64,000 bases of DNA from Halorubrum sp. DM2 (GTDB lineage: Archaea; Halobacteriota; Halobacteria; Halobacteriales; Haloferacaceae), in assembly GCF_901686465.1 (NCBI RefSeq), contig NZ_LR594487.1, positions 1,609,650-1,673,649 of the forward strand, in the 5' to 3' direction. Below are positions 20,302 through 30,070 of the stretch, one piece after another. The notes beneath the pieces were generated by a model. That model was not told the origin of the DNA, ran no database searches, and saw nothing but the letters and a program-made list of their open reading frames with translations. Both the position numbers and the translations under genes were made by a program. Every line of letters begins with the position of its first letter. Position 1 is the stretch's first letter.

Positions 20302-21990
20302 CTACACCGCCTCCGGCCCGGTCGCGCCCGTGCGGACCTGAAGCGCGTCCTCGACGGGCATGATGAACACCTTGCCGTCGCCCGGTTCGCCGGTCTTGGC
20401 CGCGCCCGCGATCGCCTCCGCGACCTCGTCGGCCGGGATGTCGGCGACGACGACCTCGACCTTCACCTTCTGGTGGAGGTCGACCGTGAACTCCTCGCCG
20501 CGCCACTGGCCCTTCTTCGCGGGCTGGCTGCCGCGGCCGGAGACGTTCGTCACCGTGAGCGAGGGCGCGTTGACCTCCGCGAGCGCCTGCTTGATGGCTC
20601 CGAGCTTGTCGGGGCGGACGACCGCCGTGACCATCTTGATCTCCGCGCCGGATTCCTCGCCGCCGTCGGCGCGCGGGGAGTCGTTCGCCGACTCGGTCGC
20701 GTCGACGACCGACGGGCCGCCGTCGGTCGCCACGTTCGCGCGGCCGAACTCGGGGTACGTCTCGACGCCGTGTTCGCTGACGTCGAGGCCGTCGCGCTCG
20801 TGTTCGGGGGTGACGCGGGCCTGACCGAGGGCCTTGAACGCGCCGAAGACGATTGCCGTCGCGATGACGGTCCACGCGGTGATGACGACCACGCCGATCA
20901 CCTGCGAGACGAGGAGGTCGACCGAGAAGCCGTTGATGCTGACGAACGGCAGCGCGAGTACGCCGAGGACCCCGGCGGAGCCGTGGACCGGGAACACCGC
21001 GCAGACGTCGTCGATCTTCATCGTGTCCGAGACGAACTCGAAGACGAGCGGGAGCTGGAGGCCACAGAGGAGACCGACCGCGACGGCACCCCACCACGTG
21101 ACGAGGTTCGCGATGCCGGTCACGCCGACCAGCCCGGCGAGCAGCCCGTTCGCGACGTACAGCGTGTCGACCTTCTTCGAGAGCGCCAGCGAGGCCGCGG
21201 CGGCACCGACGCCGCCGGCTGCCATGCCGAGCGTCGTGCCGAGCGCGACGCGACCGACCGACGCGTAGCCGCCGAGCGCGAGTTCCCCGGCGTCGGTGAC
21301 CGAGAACACCGTCGCGGTCGTGCCGACGTTGAAGCCGTACCAGCCGAACGCCAGGATGAGGGTCCCGAGCACCGCGAACGTCATCGAGTGACCGGGGATG
21401 ACGTTCGAGGAGCCGTCCTCGGCGTAGCGGTCCATCCGCGGACCGAGCACGTACGCCGCCGTGAGACCGGCGATGCCGCCCATCCCGTGGACGATCATCC
21501 CGCCCGCGAAGTCGGTGAAGCCGAGGCCGCCCCCGCCGAGGAAGCCGCCGCCCCAGGTGATGCCCGCGACGACCGGGTAGATGACCGCCGAGATGGCGAT
21601 CGTGTACGCCACGTACGCGCGGAGCTTCGCCCGTCCGGCGACCGCGCCAGAGACGATGGTGGCGGCCGTCATCGCGAAGACGGCACCGAACAGCCAGCTG
21701 TTGACCCAGCCGCCGTCACCGAGGGCGGACGCCGCCGAGAAGCCGCCGCCGGCGGAGAGTCCCTCGACGCCGAACCCGACCAGGAAGTAGACGAGGACGC
21801 CGACGCTCCAGGTCAGCAGGTTCTTGGTGAGCTGGTTGGCGACGTTCTTCGCGCGCACCTGCCCCGCTTCGAGCATCGCGAAGCCGGCGTGCATGAAGAA
21901 GATGAGGAAACAGACCACTGCGACCCACATGAGGTTCACGCCCTCGGCGAGGACGCTCGGGTCGATCGAGGCGAGTACGGCACTCGTCAC
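20302..21990 (-). CDS. amt: Ammonium transporter fused to a PII regulator (Amt-GlnK)
   Basis: The 562-residue protein joins two normally separate partners. Residues 1-405 form an Amt channel with about 11 membrane helices, and about 450-562 form a complete PII domain. The PII part has the B-loop [10 protein letters not shown] and the C-loop [10 protein letters not shown]. Its T-loop reads GQWRGEEF where classic GlnK has a uridylylated Tyr (LYRGAEY), so that Tyr is Trp (about residue 496). In most organisms GlnK binds Amt as a separate trimer to block it; here the blocker is tethered. The GTG start overlaps a 20-codon upstream frame. Confidence 0.93.
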   Translation of the reverse strand: MTSAVLASIDPSVLAEGVNLMWVAVVCFLIFFMHAGFAMLEAGQVRAKNVANQLTKNLLTWSVGVLVYFLVGFGVEGLSAGGGFSAASALGDGGWVNSWLFGAVFAMTAATIVSGAVAGRAKLRAYVAYTIAISAVIYPVVAGITWGGGFLGGGGLGFTDFAGGMIVHGMGGIAGLTAAYVLGPRMDRYAEDGSSNVIPGHSMTFAVLGTLILAFGWYGFNVGTTATVFSVTDAGELALGGYASVGRVALGTTLGMAAGGVGAAAASLALSKKVDTLYVANGLLAGLVGVTGIANLVTWWGAVAVGLLCGLQLPLVFEFVSDTMKIDDVCAVFPVHGSAGVLGVLALPFVSINGFSVDLLVSQVIGVVVITAWTVIATAIVFGAFKALGQARVTPEHERDGLDVSEHGVETYPEFGRANVATDGGPSVVDATESANDSPRADGGEESGAEIKMVTAVVRPDKLGAIKQALAEVNAPSLTVTNVSGRGSQPAKKGQWRGEEFTVDLHQKVKVEVVVADIPADEVAEAIAGAAKTGEPGDGKVFIMPVEDALQVRTGATGPEAV

Positions 21991-22049
21991 GCGTCGGTCA
22001 CCTCTACTGAACGCACGTCCGATTCAAAACGCATCTTGCTCGGATTCAT
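21987..22049 (-). CDS. 20-residue upstream peptide coupled to amt
   Basis: The first ATG after the TATA box at 22084-22092 opens a 20-codon frame beginning [10 protein letters not shown] and ending VTDA. Its stop overlaps the amt start in a GTGA arrangement, so ribosomes finishing it could restart on amt. Because the predicted transcript begins only some 13 bases before this ATG, it may be the main ribosome entry. I know of no named family. It could be a chance frame; conservation in relatives would decide. Confidence 0.4.
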   Translation of the reverse strand: MNPSKMRFESDVRSVEVTDA

Positions 22050-22083
22050 GTGTTGAATCACGTCTCGACTCCCGGGAACGACT

Positions 22084-22092
22084 ATATATAAA
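22084..22092 (-). promoter_or_regulatory. TATA box of the amt operon
   Basis: The minus strand reads CGTTTATATATAGT, a strong TATA element, about 39 bases before the ATG of the 20-residue frame and 98 bases before the amt GTG. The same bases also look like a TATA box on the plus strand, so the site could be bidirectional. It probably answers to nitrogen supply, but I see no recognised operator. Confidence 0.55.
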
Positions 22093-22487
22093 CGTTCGAG
22101 TTGGGTTTCACAAAAAATATTCTTGATAATACGACGGCTGTCAAATATAAAGACGACCATGCGGAATATAAGGACGTTTATCGCCGGATTCTACGGCAAG
22201 CGTTGCGACCGAATCGGACGGTTGTTGTGTCAACTGGACGAATAGTATGGGCCGATCGGCCGCGATCCGCCGTCCCAACGCGGCCCGCGACCGACCGTGG
22301 CGAGTATTGCCACACTGGAGTTCGCCGACGGCCGGTGTTACGCGTTGTACCGACCGGTATCGGACGTTTCAGGGCGTGAGTAGATAAATTGACGTTCGTC
22401 AACCGACTTCGCCATCGGCCGATTCGATCGCGCGACCCGCGCCGATTTCCGTTGGTTTCGCGGCCGTCGCAGACGGAGAACCGCCCG
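22093..22487. other. Intergenic stretch between radA and amt
   Basis: No gene is supported here. The part from 22100 to 22200 is AT-rich and contains two similar words, AATATAAAGACG and AATATAAGGACG. Open frames on both strands have the composition of shadow frames. It may be upstream control sequence for amt. Confidence 0.5.
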
Positions 22488-23519
22488 TTACTCCGGCTTC
22501 AGCCCCTCGTTCTGGACGCGCATCACGGCCTCGCCGTCGGCGAGGTTCGGCGCGTCGACGAGCCGAACGATCCGCTTGTCGCCCTTCGACTTCCGGAGGT
22601 AGATCCGGAACGTGGAGGCGTGACCCAGGATGTTGCCGCCGATTGCCTGCGTCGGGTCGCCGAAGTAGGAGTCCGGGTTCGACGCGACCTGATTCGTGAC
22701 GAGGATGGCGGTGTTGTACAGGTCGCCGAGCCGCATCAGGTCGTGGAGGTGTTTGTTGAGCTTCTGCTGTCGCTCCGCGAGTTCGCCCCGGCCGACGTAC
22801 TCCGCGCGGAAGTGCGCGGTGAGCGAGTCGACGCAGACGATCCGGATCGGCCACTCCGTCTCCTCGTGTTCGCCGGCCAGCTCCTTCGCTTTCTCGGCCA
22901 GCAGGATCTGGTGGTTGGAGTTGAACGCCTTCGCGACGTGGATCTGATCCAAGAACGCGTCGACCAAGTCCTCCAAGGCCTCCTCGTCGCTCGGGGTGCC
23001 GTCTATCTCGCGGCGCTCCATCTCGTCTGCGAGGATCTCGTCGTCCAGCCCGCGGACCATGTCGTCGATCCGCTCCGGCCGGAACGTGTCCTCGGAGTCG
23101 ACGAAGATGCAGCCGCCCTCCAGCCCGCCGTTCTCCTTCGAAAGCTGGACGTTGACCGCCATCTGGTGGGTGACCTGCGACTTGCCAGCGCCGAACTCGC
23201 CGTACACTTCCGTGATCGACTGCGTCTCCATCCCGCCGCCGAGCAGGTCGTCGACCTCGTCGATCTGCCACGAGAGCTTGCCGATCTCCTGACGGCGTTC
23301 GAGCACGGTCGCGCCGGTCTCGAAGCCGCCGACGTCGGCGGCCTCGCGGGCGGCGTTGATGATGTCGCTGGCGGACGACTCACCGATGTCGGCGGTGTTC
23401 GACATCTCGCCGGGGCTGGCGACCGCGATCGACTGGTAGCTCTCGAATCCGTTGTCCACGAGCTTGTCCGCGGTCGCGGGGCCGACGCCGGGGAGGTCCT
23501 CGAGTTCGTCTTCAGGCAT
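22488..23519 (-). CDS. radA: RadA recombinase
   Basis: RadA is the archaeal RecA/Rad51 recombinase that forms filaments on single-stranded DNA. The 343-residue product has an N-terminal helix-hairpin-helix domain ([15 protein letters not shown]), a Walker A motif GEFGAGKSQ near residue 105, a Walker B region ending VCVDS, and the L2/ATP-cap segment near the C-terminus. I use ATG 23519 (MPEDELED) rather than a GTG two codons upstream, giving the usual haloarchaeal length. A TATA box lies about 29 bases upstream. Confidence 0.97.
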   Translation of the reverse strand: MPEDELEDLPGVGPATADKLVDNGFESYQSIAVASPGEMSNTADIGESSASDIINAAREAADVGGFETGATVLERRQEIGKLSWQIDEVDDLLGGGMETQSITEVYGEFGAGKSQVTHQMAVNVQLSKENGGLEGGCIFVDSEDTFRPERIDDMVRGLDDEILADEMERREIDGTPSDEEALEDLVDAFLDQIHVAKAFNSNHQILLAEKAKELAGEHEETEWPIRIVCVDSLTAHFRAEYVGRGELAERQQKLNKHLHDLMRLGDLYNTAILVTNQVASNPDSYFGDPTQAIGGNILGHASTFRIYLRKSKGDKRIVRLVDAPNLADGEAVMRVQNEGLKPE

Positions 23520-23544
23520 GTACACGACCCTTGTCCGGCATTGG

Positions 23545-23552
23545 GTATAAAG
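23545..23552 (-). promoter_or_regulatory. TATA box of radA
   Basis: The minus strand reads AGTCTTTATACCC, with the TATA core about 28 bases before the radA ATG at 23519. The spacing predicts a leaderless mRNA. Confidence 0.55.
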
Positions 23553-23715
23553 ACTGGTTTACACCTTAGTGGAAGTGAAATCTCGGGTGCGTCGCCGCTC
23601 GGTCGTGGCTCGCCATCTCTCAAAAGCGCTCGTCGGGACGATCGGATCTACCGGACGGTGAAACTGGTCGGCGGCGGGAGCCGCGACCGCCGGTCCCGGG
23701 ACCTGCGTCGCCCGC

Positions 23716-24216
23716 TCAGAAACCGACGCGGCGGACGTAGTCGAGGTCACGTATTTCCACGAGCAGGTCGCCCGGCAGCTCGGCGTCGGTGATCACGTAC
23801 AGCTTCGGGTCGTCGGTGAACTCGGGGTCCTCGCTCAACACCTGCCGGATCGAGACGCCGCGGTCGCCCAGGATGGACGTGACCTCGGCGACGATCCCGG
23901 CCTCATCGGCGGCCGCGACCTCGATGGTCAGCACCGTGAGATCCAAGACCGGGGCCAGATCCATCAGGCTCGGGATCGACGAGATGTTGGTGAAGATGCG
24001 CTTCAGCTCCGGGTCGGCTAAGATTGCGTCGGTCGTCGAGTCCACCACGCGCCGGTCCACGTCGAGTTCGCGCGCGATGCCGGTGTAGGGGATCTCGATC
24101 CCGCCGGAGACGACGCGCCCCTCCTCGTTGACGGAGAAGCCGCGCTCCAAGAACAGTCGGATGACGGCCTGCTGGCTCGGTGACCCCTCGAACTTCTCGA
24201 GGATCTCGTCGAACAT
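23716..24216 (-). CDS. ACT-domain regulator of amino-acid metabolism
   Basis: This 166-residue protein has an N-terminal winged-helix-like half (about 1-75, with IARELDVDRRVVDSTTDAI as a likely recognition helix region) and a C-terminal ACT domain (about 93-160, LTIEVAAADEAGIVAEVTSIL). ACT domains bind amino acids. It matches the archaeal group described as predicted regulators of amino-acid metabolism with an ACT domain (COG2150 type). The target genes cannot be read from the sequence. It stands alone between radA and an XPD-like helicase. Confidence 0.8.
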   Translation of the reverse strand: MFDEILEKFEGSPSQQAVIRLFLERGFSVNEEGRVVSGGIEIPYTGIARELDVDRRVVDSTTDAILADPELKRIFTNISSIPSLMDLAPVLDLTVLTIEVAAADEAGIVAEVTSILGDRGVSIRQVLSEDPEFTDDPKLYVITDAELPGDLLVEIRDLDYVRRVGF

Positions 24217-24394
24217 TCGTCTCCCGATGCTCGCCGTGCGCTGTTAAATTGGCGGGTGTATCGCGGGCGTCCGCCGATTCCGCCGGCGCACACTGTGCCG
24301 TCCGACCGGCGCGAACGACCCTCGGTTCCGCGGCGCGAACCACTTCCGCCCCGCCACCCGACCCCTTTTGGCCGGTGACGCCGAACCCCACCCC

Positions 24395-26605
24395 GTGTCA
24401 GAGTCGCCGCACCTGCGGTTCTTCCCCTACGAGGAGCCGTACCCGAACCAGCGCGAGGCGATGGACAGGGTCGCCAACGCGTTAGACCGGGGGCAGGACG
24501 TGCTGTTCGAGGGCGCGCCGGGCACGGGGAAGACCCTCTCCGCGCTCGTGCCCGCCCTCGAACACGCCCGCGAGCACGACCGCACGGTCGTCATCACGAC
24601 TAACGTCCACCAGCAGATGCGGCAGTTCGTCGAGGACGCCCGCGCGATCACCGACGAGGAGCCGATCCGCGCGGTCGTCTTCAAGGGGAAGTCGTCGATG
24701 TGCCACATCGACGTCGACTACCAAGAGTGCCAGACCCTCCGAGATACTACCCGCGAGATGGTGGAGACGGAAAACGAGGTCCGCGAGCTGGAGTCGCGCC
24801 AGCGCGAGCTGCTGGCCGAGAGCCGCGAGGGCGACGCGAGCGCCGCCGAGGCCCGCGAGGCGATCATGGAAGAGTTAGACGAGCTGGAGAGCGAAATCGA
24901 CGAGTACGACGCCGCGAACGTCTGCGAGCACTACCGAAACAACCTCACCCGCGACACCGACGAGTTCTTCGGGTGGCTCTTCGAGGACGTTCGGACCCCC
25001 GATGACGTGTACGCGTACGCCGACGAGCGCGAGCTGTGCGGCTACGAGCTGCTGAAGGAGGGGATGGAGGGCGTCGACCTCGTCGTCTGTAACTACCACC
25101 ACCTGCTCGATCCGAACATCCGCGAGCAGTTCTTCCGCTGGATCGACCGCGATCCCTCGGAGATCATCACCGTGTTCGACGAGGCGCACAACATCGAGGA
25201 CGCCGCCCGCGATCACGCCACCCGGACGCTCACCGAGAACACCCTCGACGCCGCGCTCGACGAGGTGGCCGACAGCGACGACTCCCGCGCGGAGCCGGCC
25301 GAGAACGTCCTCCGTGCCTTCCGCGACGCCCTCGTCGAGACGTACGAGGACGGGCTCGGCTTCGGCGGGGTCGACGAGAACTGGGAGGACGTGTCGATCG
25401 CCAACGACGACCGCCGCGACGACCTCACGCTCGCGTTCCTCCGCAACTACGAGGGGAACGGGATCGACACGGAGACGGAACTCGCCGTACAGCTCGGGCA
25501 GGCGATAGACGAGGAGTACGATCGCCGCTACCGCGACGGGGAGGCGACGACCCGGTCGGAGTCGCAGACGCTCGCGGCCGCCCGGTTCGTCTCGACGTGG
25601 ATGGAGGACGGCACCGAGTTCGGACAGTACCCGGTGGTCTCGGTCCGCCGCGACGCCGCCACCGACGAGGTGTACGGCCGGGCCGAGCTGTACACCTGTA
25701 TCCCGCGGAACGTCACCAGCGAGCTGTTCGACGAGGTGGCGGCCTCGGTCCTGATGAGCGCGACGCTACGTCCGTTCGACGTGACCAAGGACGTGCTGGG
25801 GTTAGAGGACGTCGCGTCGATGGCATACGGGATGGGCTACCCCGAGGCGAACCGCCGGACGTTCGCCGCCGACGTGCCGCCGCTTTTCGCCTCCGACCGC
25901 AACGACCCGGAGACGCAGGCGGCGGTGGCGTCGCTGCTCCGCGACGCGATCCGATTCACGCCCGGCAACACCCTCGCCTTCTTTCCGTCGTACGCGGAGG
26001 CGGAGCGCTACCACGAGCGGCTCGCCGGCGCGGCCGGCGGGAGCGGCGTCGACGTGCGGGACGACGCGCGGGAGCCCGCGGAGTGCGGCCCGATCTATCT
26101 CGACGGTCCCGGGGAGGACGAAGAGCGGCTCCGCAGCGAGTTCGTCGCGGACGACGGGGCCGCGCTGTTCACGTCGCTGTGGGGGACGCTCGGCGAGGGG
26201 GTGAGCTTCGACGGCGACGACGCCCGCACGGTCGTCGTGGTCGGCGTCCCGTACCCGCACCTCTCGGACCGCACCGAAGCGGTTCAAGACGCCTACAACC
26301 GGGCGTTCTCCGACCGCGACCGCGCCCGCGATCCGGGGTGGCTGTACGCGGTCGAGATCCCGACGATACGCAAGACCCGACAGGCGCTCGGGCGGGTGAT
26401 CCGCGGTCCGGAGGACTTCGGCGTCCGCATCCTCGCGGACCGTCGCTACACGACCGCCGACATGGGGAAGTACTCGGTCCGCTCCGCGTTCCCGCCGGAG
26501 GAACGCGAGGAGCTCCTCGATATCGACCCCGAGAAGCTAAAGTTCGCGATGCTCAACTTCTATCAGGACCACGACGCCTACGACGGGCCGCCGCCGTCGC
26601 CCTAA
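24395..26605 (+). CDS. XPD/Rad3-like iron-sulfur DNA helicase
   Basis: The 736-residue SF2 helicase has Walker A (GAPGTGKTLSA), a DEAH box (FDEAHNIEDAARDH), and four Cys spread between the first motifs (SSMCHID, QECQT, NVCEHY, ELCGYE) as expected for the [4Fe-4S] cluster of XPD, DinG and Rad3. C-terminal motifs include GVSFDGDDARTVVVVGVPYP and a QALGRVIRGPEDFG box. XPD-type enzymes unwind 5' to 3' in repair. The GTG at 24395 gives MSESPHLRFFPYEEPYPNQ, the usual N-terminus; an upstream TTG is less likely. Confidence 0.92.
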   Translation: MSESPHLRFFPYEEPYPNQREAMDRVANALDRGQDVLFEGAPGTGKTLSALVPALEHAREHDRTVVITTNVHQQMRQFVEDARAITDEEPIRAVVFKGKSSMCHIDVDYQECQTLRDTTREMVETENEVRELESRQRELLAESREGDASAAEAREAIMEELDELESEIDEYDAANVCEHYRNNLTRDTDEFFGWLFEDVRTPDDVYAYADERELCGYELLKEGMEGVDLVVCNYHHLLDPNIREQFFRWIDRDPSEIITVFDEAHNIEDAARDHATRTLTENTLDAALDEVADSDDSRAEPAENVLRAFRDALVETYEDGLGFGGVDENWEDVSIANDDRRDDLTLAFLRNYEGNGIDTETELAVQLGQAIDEEYDRRYRDGEATTRSESQTLAAARFVSTWMEDGTEFGQYPVVSVRRDAATDEVYGRAELYTCIPRNVTSELFDEVAASVLMSATLRPFDVTKDVLGLEDVASMAYGMGYPEANRRTFAADVPPLFASDRNDPETQAAVASLLRDAIRFTPGNTLAFFPSYAEAERYHERLAGAAGGSGVDVRDDAREPAECGPIYLDGPGEDEERLRSEFVADDGAALFTSLWGTLGEGVSFDGDDARTVVVVGVPYPHLSDRTEAVQDAYNRAFSDRDRARDPGWLYAVEIPTIRKTRQALGRVIRGPEDFGVRILADRRYTTADMGKYSVRSAFPPEEREELLDIDPEKLKFAMLNFYQDHDAYDGPPPSP

Positions 26606-26658
26606 GACGGGCCACCGCCGTCCCGTGAGCCGCCCGGCGAGCGCTTCTCTCGGCGGCC

Positions 26659-27018
26659 CTATCCCGGCATGGACGCGAGCAGGACGGAGATCAGGATCAG
26701 GACGCCGGCGAGCAGCGTCGTGACCACGGCGTGGATGAGCGTCATCGCGGCCACGACCCGCCGCGGCTCCTCGTAGCTCCACCAGAACATCGTCCCGTCG
26801 ACGAGGAGCGCGCCGAGGACGATGAGCGCGGCCGGAGCGTCGAACGCGTTTCCAACGACGCTGATCACCGCCGGAAGCGGGCCGACGTAGAGGGCGCGGC
26901 GCGGGTCGACGTCGCCGAGGACGTTCCGGGCCGCGACGTGCGCCGTCACCGAGAGGAACAGCGCCAACAGGACGGTCGTCCCGAGCACGGAGACCGGCGT
27001 CACCGTCTGTAAGAGCAT
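26659..27018 (-). CDS. Small four-helix membrane protein, function unknown
   Basis: The 119-residue product consists mainly of about four hydrophobic helices, with short loops and few charges. A DPRRALYVGPLPAV loop and an FWWSYEEPRR loop are the only polar landmarks. I do not recognise a characterised family. It converges on the XPD-like gene, with 53 bases between the stops, and its 5' end faces tbp, which runs on the same strand upstream. Confidence 0.7.
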   Translation of the reverse strand: MLLQTVTPVSVLGTTVLLALFLSVTAHVAARNVLGDVDPRRALYVGPLPAVISVVGNAFDAPAALIVLGALLVDGTMFWWSYEEPRRVVAAMTLIHAVVTTLLAGVLILISVLLASMPG

Positions 27019-27100
27019 GGGCGACCTACGGGACGAGGGGTAAAAGTGCCCGCGGAACGCGTCCGCGGTGCCGTCGTTTTGATCGCGCGGTGTCGACGCT

Positions 27101-27661
27101 TTAGTCTAACAGCCCCAGTCCGTTCAGCTCCTCGACGATCACGTCGACGGCGGCCTCGGCGTCGGCGGGACTGGTGCCGCCCGTGACGACCACCTTGCCG
27201 CTGCCGAACAGGAGGGCAACGACCTCCGGCTCGTCGAGCCGATAGACGAGGCCGGGGAACTGCTCCGGCTCGTACTCGATGTGTTCCAAGCCGAGACCGA
27301 TCGCGATCGCGTTCAGGTTCAGGCTCTTCCCGAGGTCGGCCGACGTGACGATGTTCTGGACGGTTATCTCCGGGTCCTCGATCGGGATATTGAGGGCGCG
27401 GAGCGCATCGAAGACGATGTCGAGGCTCCCGTGGACCGCCTCGATCGAGTTCGCGCCGGTACAGACGATCTTCCCCGACCGGAAGATCAGGGCGGCCGAC
27501 TTCGGGTCCGTGGTACGGTAGACGAGGCCGGGGAACTGCTCGGGGTCGTAGTCCGCGCCTTCGAGGTCCATCGCGACGCTCTGGAGATCGAGCTCCTGTC
27601 CGATTCCTGTGGAGGCAACGACGTTCTCTACGGTGATCGTCTCCTTCGGATCGGCCGTCAT
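27101..27661 (-). CDS. tbp: TATA-box-binding protein
   Basis: TBP recruits TFB and RNA polymerase to archaeal promoters. The 186-residue protein has the two-fold repeat of the saddle (about 10-95 and 100-180). The repeats are visible as paired segments EQFPGLVYRTTDPKSAALIF / EQFPGLVYRLDEPEVVALLF and SGKIVCTGANS / SGKVVVTGGTS. The C-terminal few residues are uncharged compared with some paralogues. Haloarchaea may carry several tbp genes; which paralogue this is cannot be told here. A TATA-like TTTTTAC box lies about 29 bases upstream. Confidence 0.97.
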   Translation of the reverse strand: MTADPKETITVENVVASTGIGQELDLQSVAMDLEGADYDPEQFPGLVYRTTDPKSAALIFRSGKIVCTGANSIEAVHGSLDIVFDALRALNIPIEDPEITVQNIVTSADLGKSLNLNAIAIGLGLEHIEYEPEQFPGLVYRLDEPEVVALLFGSGKVVVTGGTSPADAEAAVDVIVEELNGLGLLD

Positions 27662-27745
27662 TACCTACGTTCTCGCCCGAACGCCGTAAAAAGGTGGCTG
27701 GTCGGAACCGCCACGCTATTCCCGTCGCCGCGCGGAGCCGTCGGC

Positions 27746-28828
27746 GTGTACTGGCTCGAACTCGCCGGAGAGACCGACGCCTTCGCCGCCCGCGAGGCTG
27801 CGACCGCCGCCACCGGCGTCGACCTCGTCGCGCCGGGGATCGCGCACGCCGGCGGGATCGACTCCTCCCGCGTCCGTCGGCTCGCGTACACCCGCGCCGC
27901 GCACGAGGCGCTCGCCCGGACCGACGCCGACCTCGACGCCGCGGTCGCCGCGCTCCGGGCGGCGTCGATCGGTCGGTCGGGGAGCGTCGCGGTCCGCGCC
28001 CGCAACGTCCGGGGGACGGCAGACGTCTCGACGGCGGCCGCGGAGCGCGCGCTCGGCGGCGTCCTCGTCGACCGCGGGTTCGACGTCGACCTTGACGACC
28101 CCGACCACGTCCTCCGCGCGCTGTTCGCGGCCGGCCCGCGCGCCGACCACGACGCGGTGACCGGTGCCGACGGCGACGACGCCGACGTCTGCGCGCTGGG
28201 ATGGGTCGCCGCGGAGGCCGACCGCGAGTTCGCGCCCGACCCCACCGACCGGCCCTTCTTCCAGCCGGGGAGCATGGCCCCGGCGGACGCCCGCGCCTAC
28301 GCCAACCTCGCGGGCGCGGCCCCGGGACGGACCCTGCTCGACCCGATGTGCGGCACCGGCGGTCTCCCGTTGGAGGCCGGTCTCGTCGGCGCTGACGCCG
28401 TCGCCTGCGACGCGCAGGCCAAGATGGTTCGCGGCGCGCGAGAGAACTTCCGCGAGTATCTCGGTGATGACGGCTCGGTGGACTGGCACGTCGCGCGCGG
28501 CGACGCGACCGCGCTCCCGCTCGCCGACGACGCCGTCGACGGGGTCGCGTTCGACGCCCCCTACGGCCGGCAGTCGAAGATCGCGCGCCACGAGCTCGCG
28601 GACCTCGTCGCGGGCGCGCTCGCCGAGGCCGCCCGCGTCGCGCCGCGCGCGGTGCTGGTCGCCGACCGCGACTGGCGCGGCCCCGCCCGCGAGGCGGGCT
28701 GGACCGTCGAAGCGGCGTTCGAGCGCCGTGTCCACCGCTCGCTGACGCGCCACGTGTTGGTGTTGCGCCGCGGAGACGCGGAGGCGGGTCGGCCGGACGC
28801 GACCGATCTCTCGGCGGACCGAGAGTGA
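27746..28828 (+). CDS. tRNA (guanine-N2) methyltransferase, Trm11/TrmG10 family
   Basis: The 360-residue enzyme has an N-terminal THUMP-like RNA-binding part and a C-terminal Rossmann methyltransferase. Motif I reads LLDPMCGTGGLPLEAG (about residues 195-210), and the catalytic motif IV is DAPYGRQSK, a variant of DPPYG. Archaeal relatives dimethylate G10 of tRNAs. I use GTG 27746 (first residues MYWLELAG), since family members begin with this strand; the open frame upstream overlaps tbp on the opposite strand. The exact position modified is inferred from the family. Confidence 0.87.
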   Translation: MYWLELAGETDAFAAREAATAATGVDLVAPGIAHAGGIDSSRVRRLAYTRAAHEALARTDADLDAAVAALRAASIGRSGSVAVRARNVRGTADVSTAAAERALGGVLVDRGFDVDLDDPDHVLRALFAAGPRADHDAVTGADGDDADVCALGWVAAEADREFAPDPTDRPFFQPGSMAPADARAYANLAGAAPGRTLLDPMCGTGGLPLEAGLVGADAVACDAQAKMVRGARENFREYLGDDGSVDWHVARGDATALPLADDAVDGVAFDAPYGRQSKIARHELADLVAGALAEAARVAPRAVLVADRDWRGPAREAGWTVEAAFERRVHRSLTRHVLVLRRGDAEAGRPDATDLSADRE

Positions 28829-28933
28829 ACGAGCGATCGCCGGAATCGCGCCGATCGGGCGCTCGTGCGACAAGTTTCAGTTTCGCTTCGGCTCCGGGCA
28901 ACGGTTAAGTGCGCGGCCTCTCGTGGTACTCGC

Positions 28934-30058
28934 ATGACCGGGGACGCCGGAGACATGCTCTCGTGGGACGAGTCGGTGTTCCGCGACGAGTCGGTGTTCG
29001 AGATCGACCACGTCCCCGAGACGTTCCGCCACCGCGAGAGCCAACTTGAGAACCTCAAGTACGCGCTCCGCCCCGCGGTCCGCGGCTCCCGCCCGCTCAA
29101 CACGATGGTTCGGGGCCCGCCCGGGACCGGCAAGACCACCGCCGTCCAGAAGCTGTTCGGTGAGCTGGGCGCGCGGACCGAGGTGCGGACGGTCCGGGTC
29201 AACTGTCAGGTCGACTCGACGCGCTACGCCGTCTTTTCCCGGCTGTTCGAGGGGATATTCGAGTACGAGCCGCCCTCCTCTGGCATCTCCTTCAAGAAGC
29301 TGTTCGGGCAGATCACCGACCGGCTCGTCGAGGAGGACGAGGTCTTGGTCGTCGCCTTGGACGACGTGAACTACCTCTTTTACGAGAACGAGGCGTCGGA
29401 CACGCTCTACTCGCTGCTTCGCGCCCACGAGGCCCACTCCGGCGCGAAGATCGGCGTGATCGTCGTCTCCTCGGACCTCGGGCTCGACGTGATCGACGAC
29501 CTCGACACGCGGGTCCAGTCCGTCTTCCGCCCGGAGGAGGTGTACTTCCCCGTCTACGACGCGACCGAGATCTACGACATCCTCGCGGAGCGCGCCAAGC
29601 GCGGCTTCCACGAGGGGGTGATCGGCGACGCCGAACTGGAGCGCGTCGCGGACCTCACGGCCGACAGCGGCGACCTCCGCGTCGGGATCGACCTCCTGCG
29701 CCGGGCCGGACTCAACGCCGAGATGCGCGCCTCGAAGACGGTCTCGGAGGAGGACGTCGAGGAGGCGTACGACAAGTCGAAGCACGTCCACCTCTCGCGG
29801 TCGCTCCGCGGGCTCTCGGAGTCCGAGCGCGACCTCGTCCGCGTCCTCGCCGAACACGACGGCGAGCGCGCCGGCGCGGTGTACGACGCGTTCAACGACG
29901 CGACCGGGCTGGGGTACACCCGCTACTCGGAGATCATCAACAAGCTCGACCAGCTCGGCGTCATCGACGCGGAGTACGCCGACGTCGACGGTCGCGGCCG
30001 CTCCCGCGAGCTCTCCTTGGCCTACGACGCGGAGGCCGTCTTGGACCGGCTGGAGTAG
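28934..30058 (+). CDS. orc1: Orc1/Cdc6-type replication initiator
   Basis: This 374-residue AAA+ protein has Walker A (RGPPGTGKTTAVQKL), Walker B (VVALDDVNYL), a sensor-2 region and a C-terminal winged helix (about 310-374). Orc1/Cdc6 proteins bind archaeal origins and load MCM. The ATG at 28934 (MTGDAGDM) is chosen over upstream codons in unrelated sequence. A short internal duplication (DESVFRDESVF) sits near the N-terminus. Only 105 bases precede the gene and I see no origin-recognition repeats there, so it may not mark an active origin. Haloarchaea carry many orc paralogues. Confidence 0.93.
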   Translation: MTGDAGDMLSWDESVFRDESVFEIDHVPETFRHRESQLENLKYALRPAVRGSRPLNTMVRGPPGTGKTTAVQKLFGELGARTEVRTVRVNCQVDSTRYAVFSRLFEGIFEYEPPSSGISFKKLFGQITDRLVEEDEVLVVALDDVNYLFYENEASDTLYSLLRAHEAHSGAKIGVIVVSSDLGLDVIDDLDTRVQSVFRPEEVYFPVYDATEIYDILAERAKRGFHEGVIGDAELERVADLTADSGDLRVGIDLLRRAGLNAEMRASKTVSEEDVEEAYDKSKHVHLSRSLRGLSESERDLVRVLAEHDGERAGAVYDAFNDATGLGYTRYSEIINKLDQLGVIDAEYADVDGRGRSRELSLAYDAEAVLDRLE

Positions 30059-30070
30059 GCGGCGTCGGGG

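Noticed and set aside
22101-22379. 92-residue frame upstream of amt
   Set aside because: TTG start, switching composition, no domain, and the second half is Arg-rich shadow-type sequence.
28829-28933. Replication origin next to orc1
   Set aside because: The short upstream gap has no repeated origin-recognition boxes and no extended AT-rich stretch.
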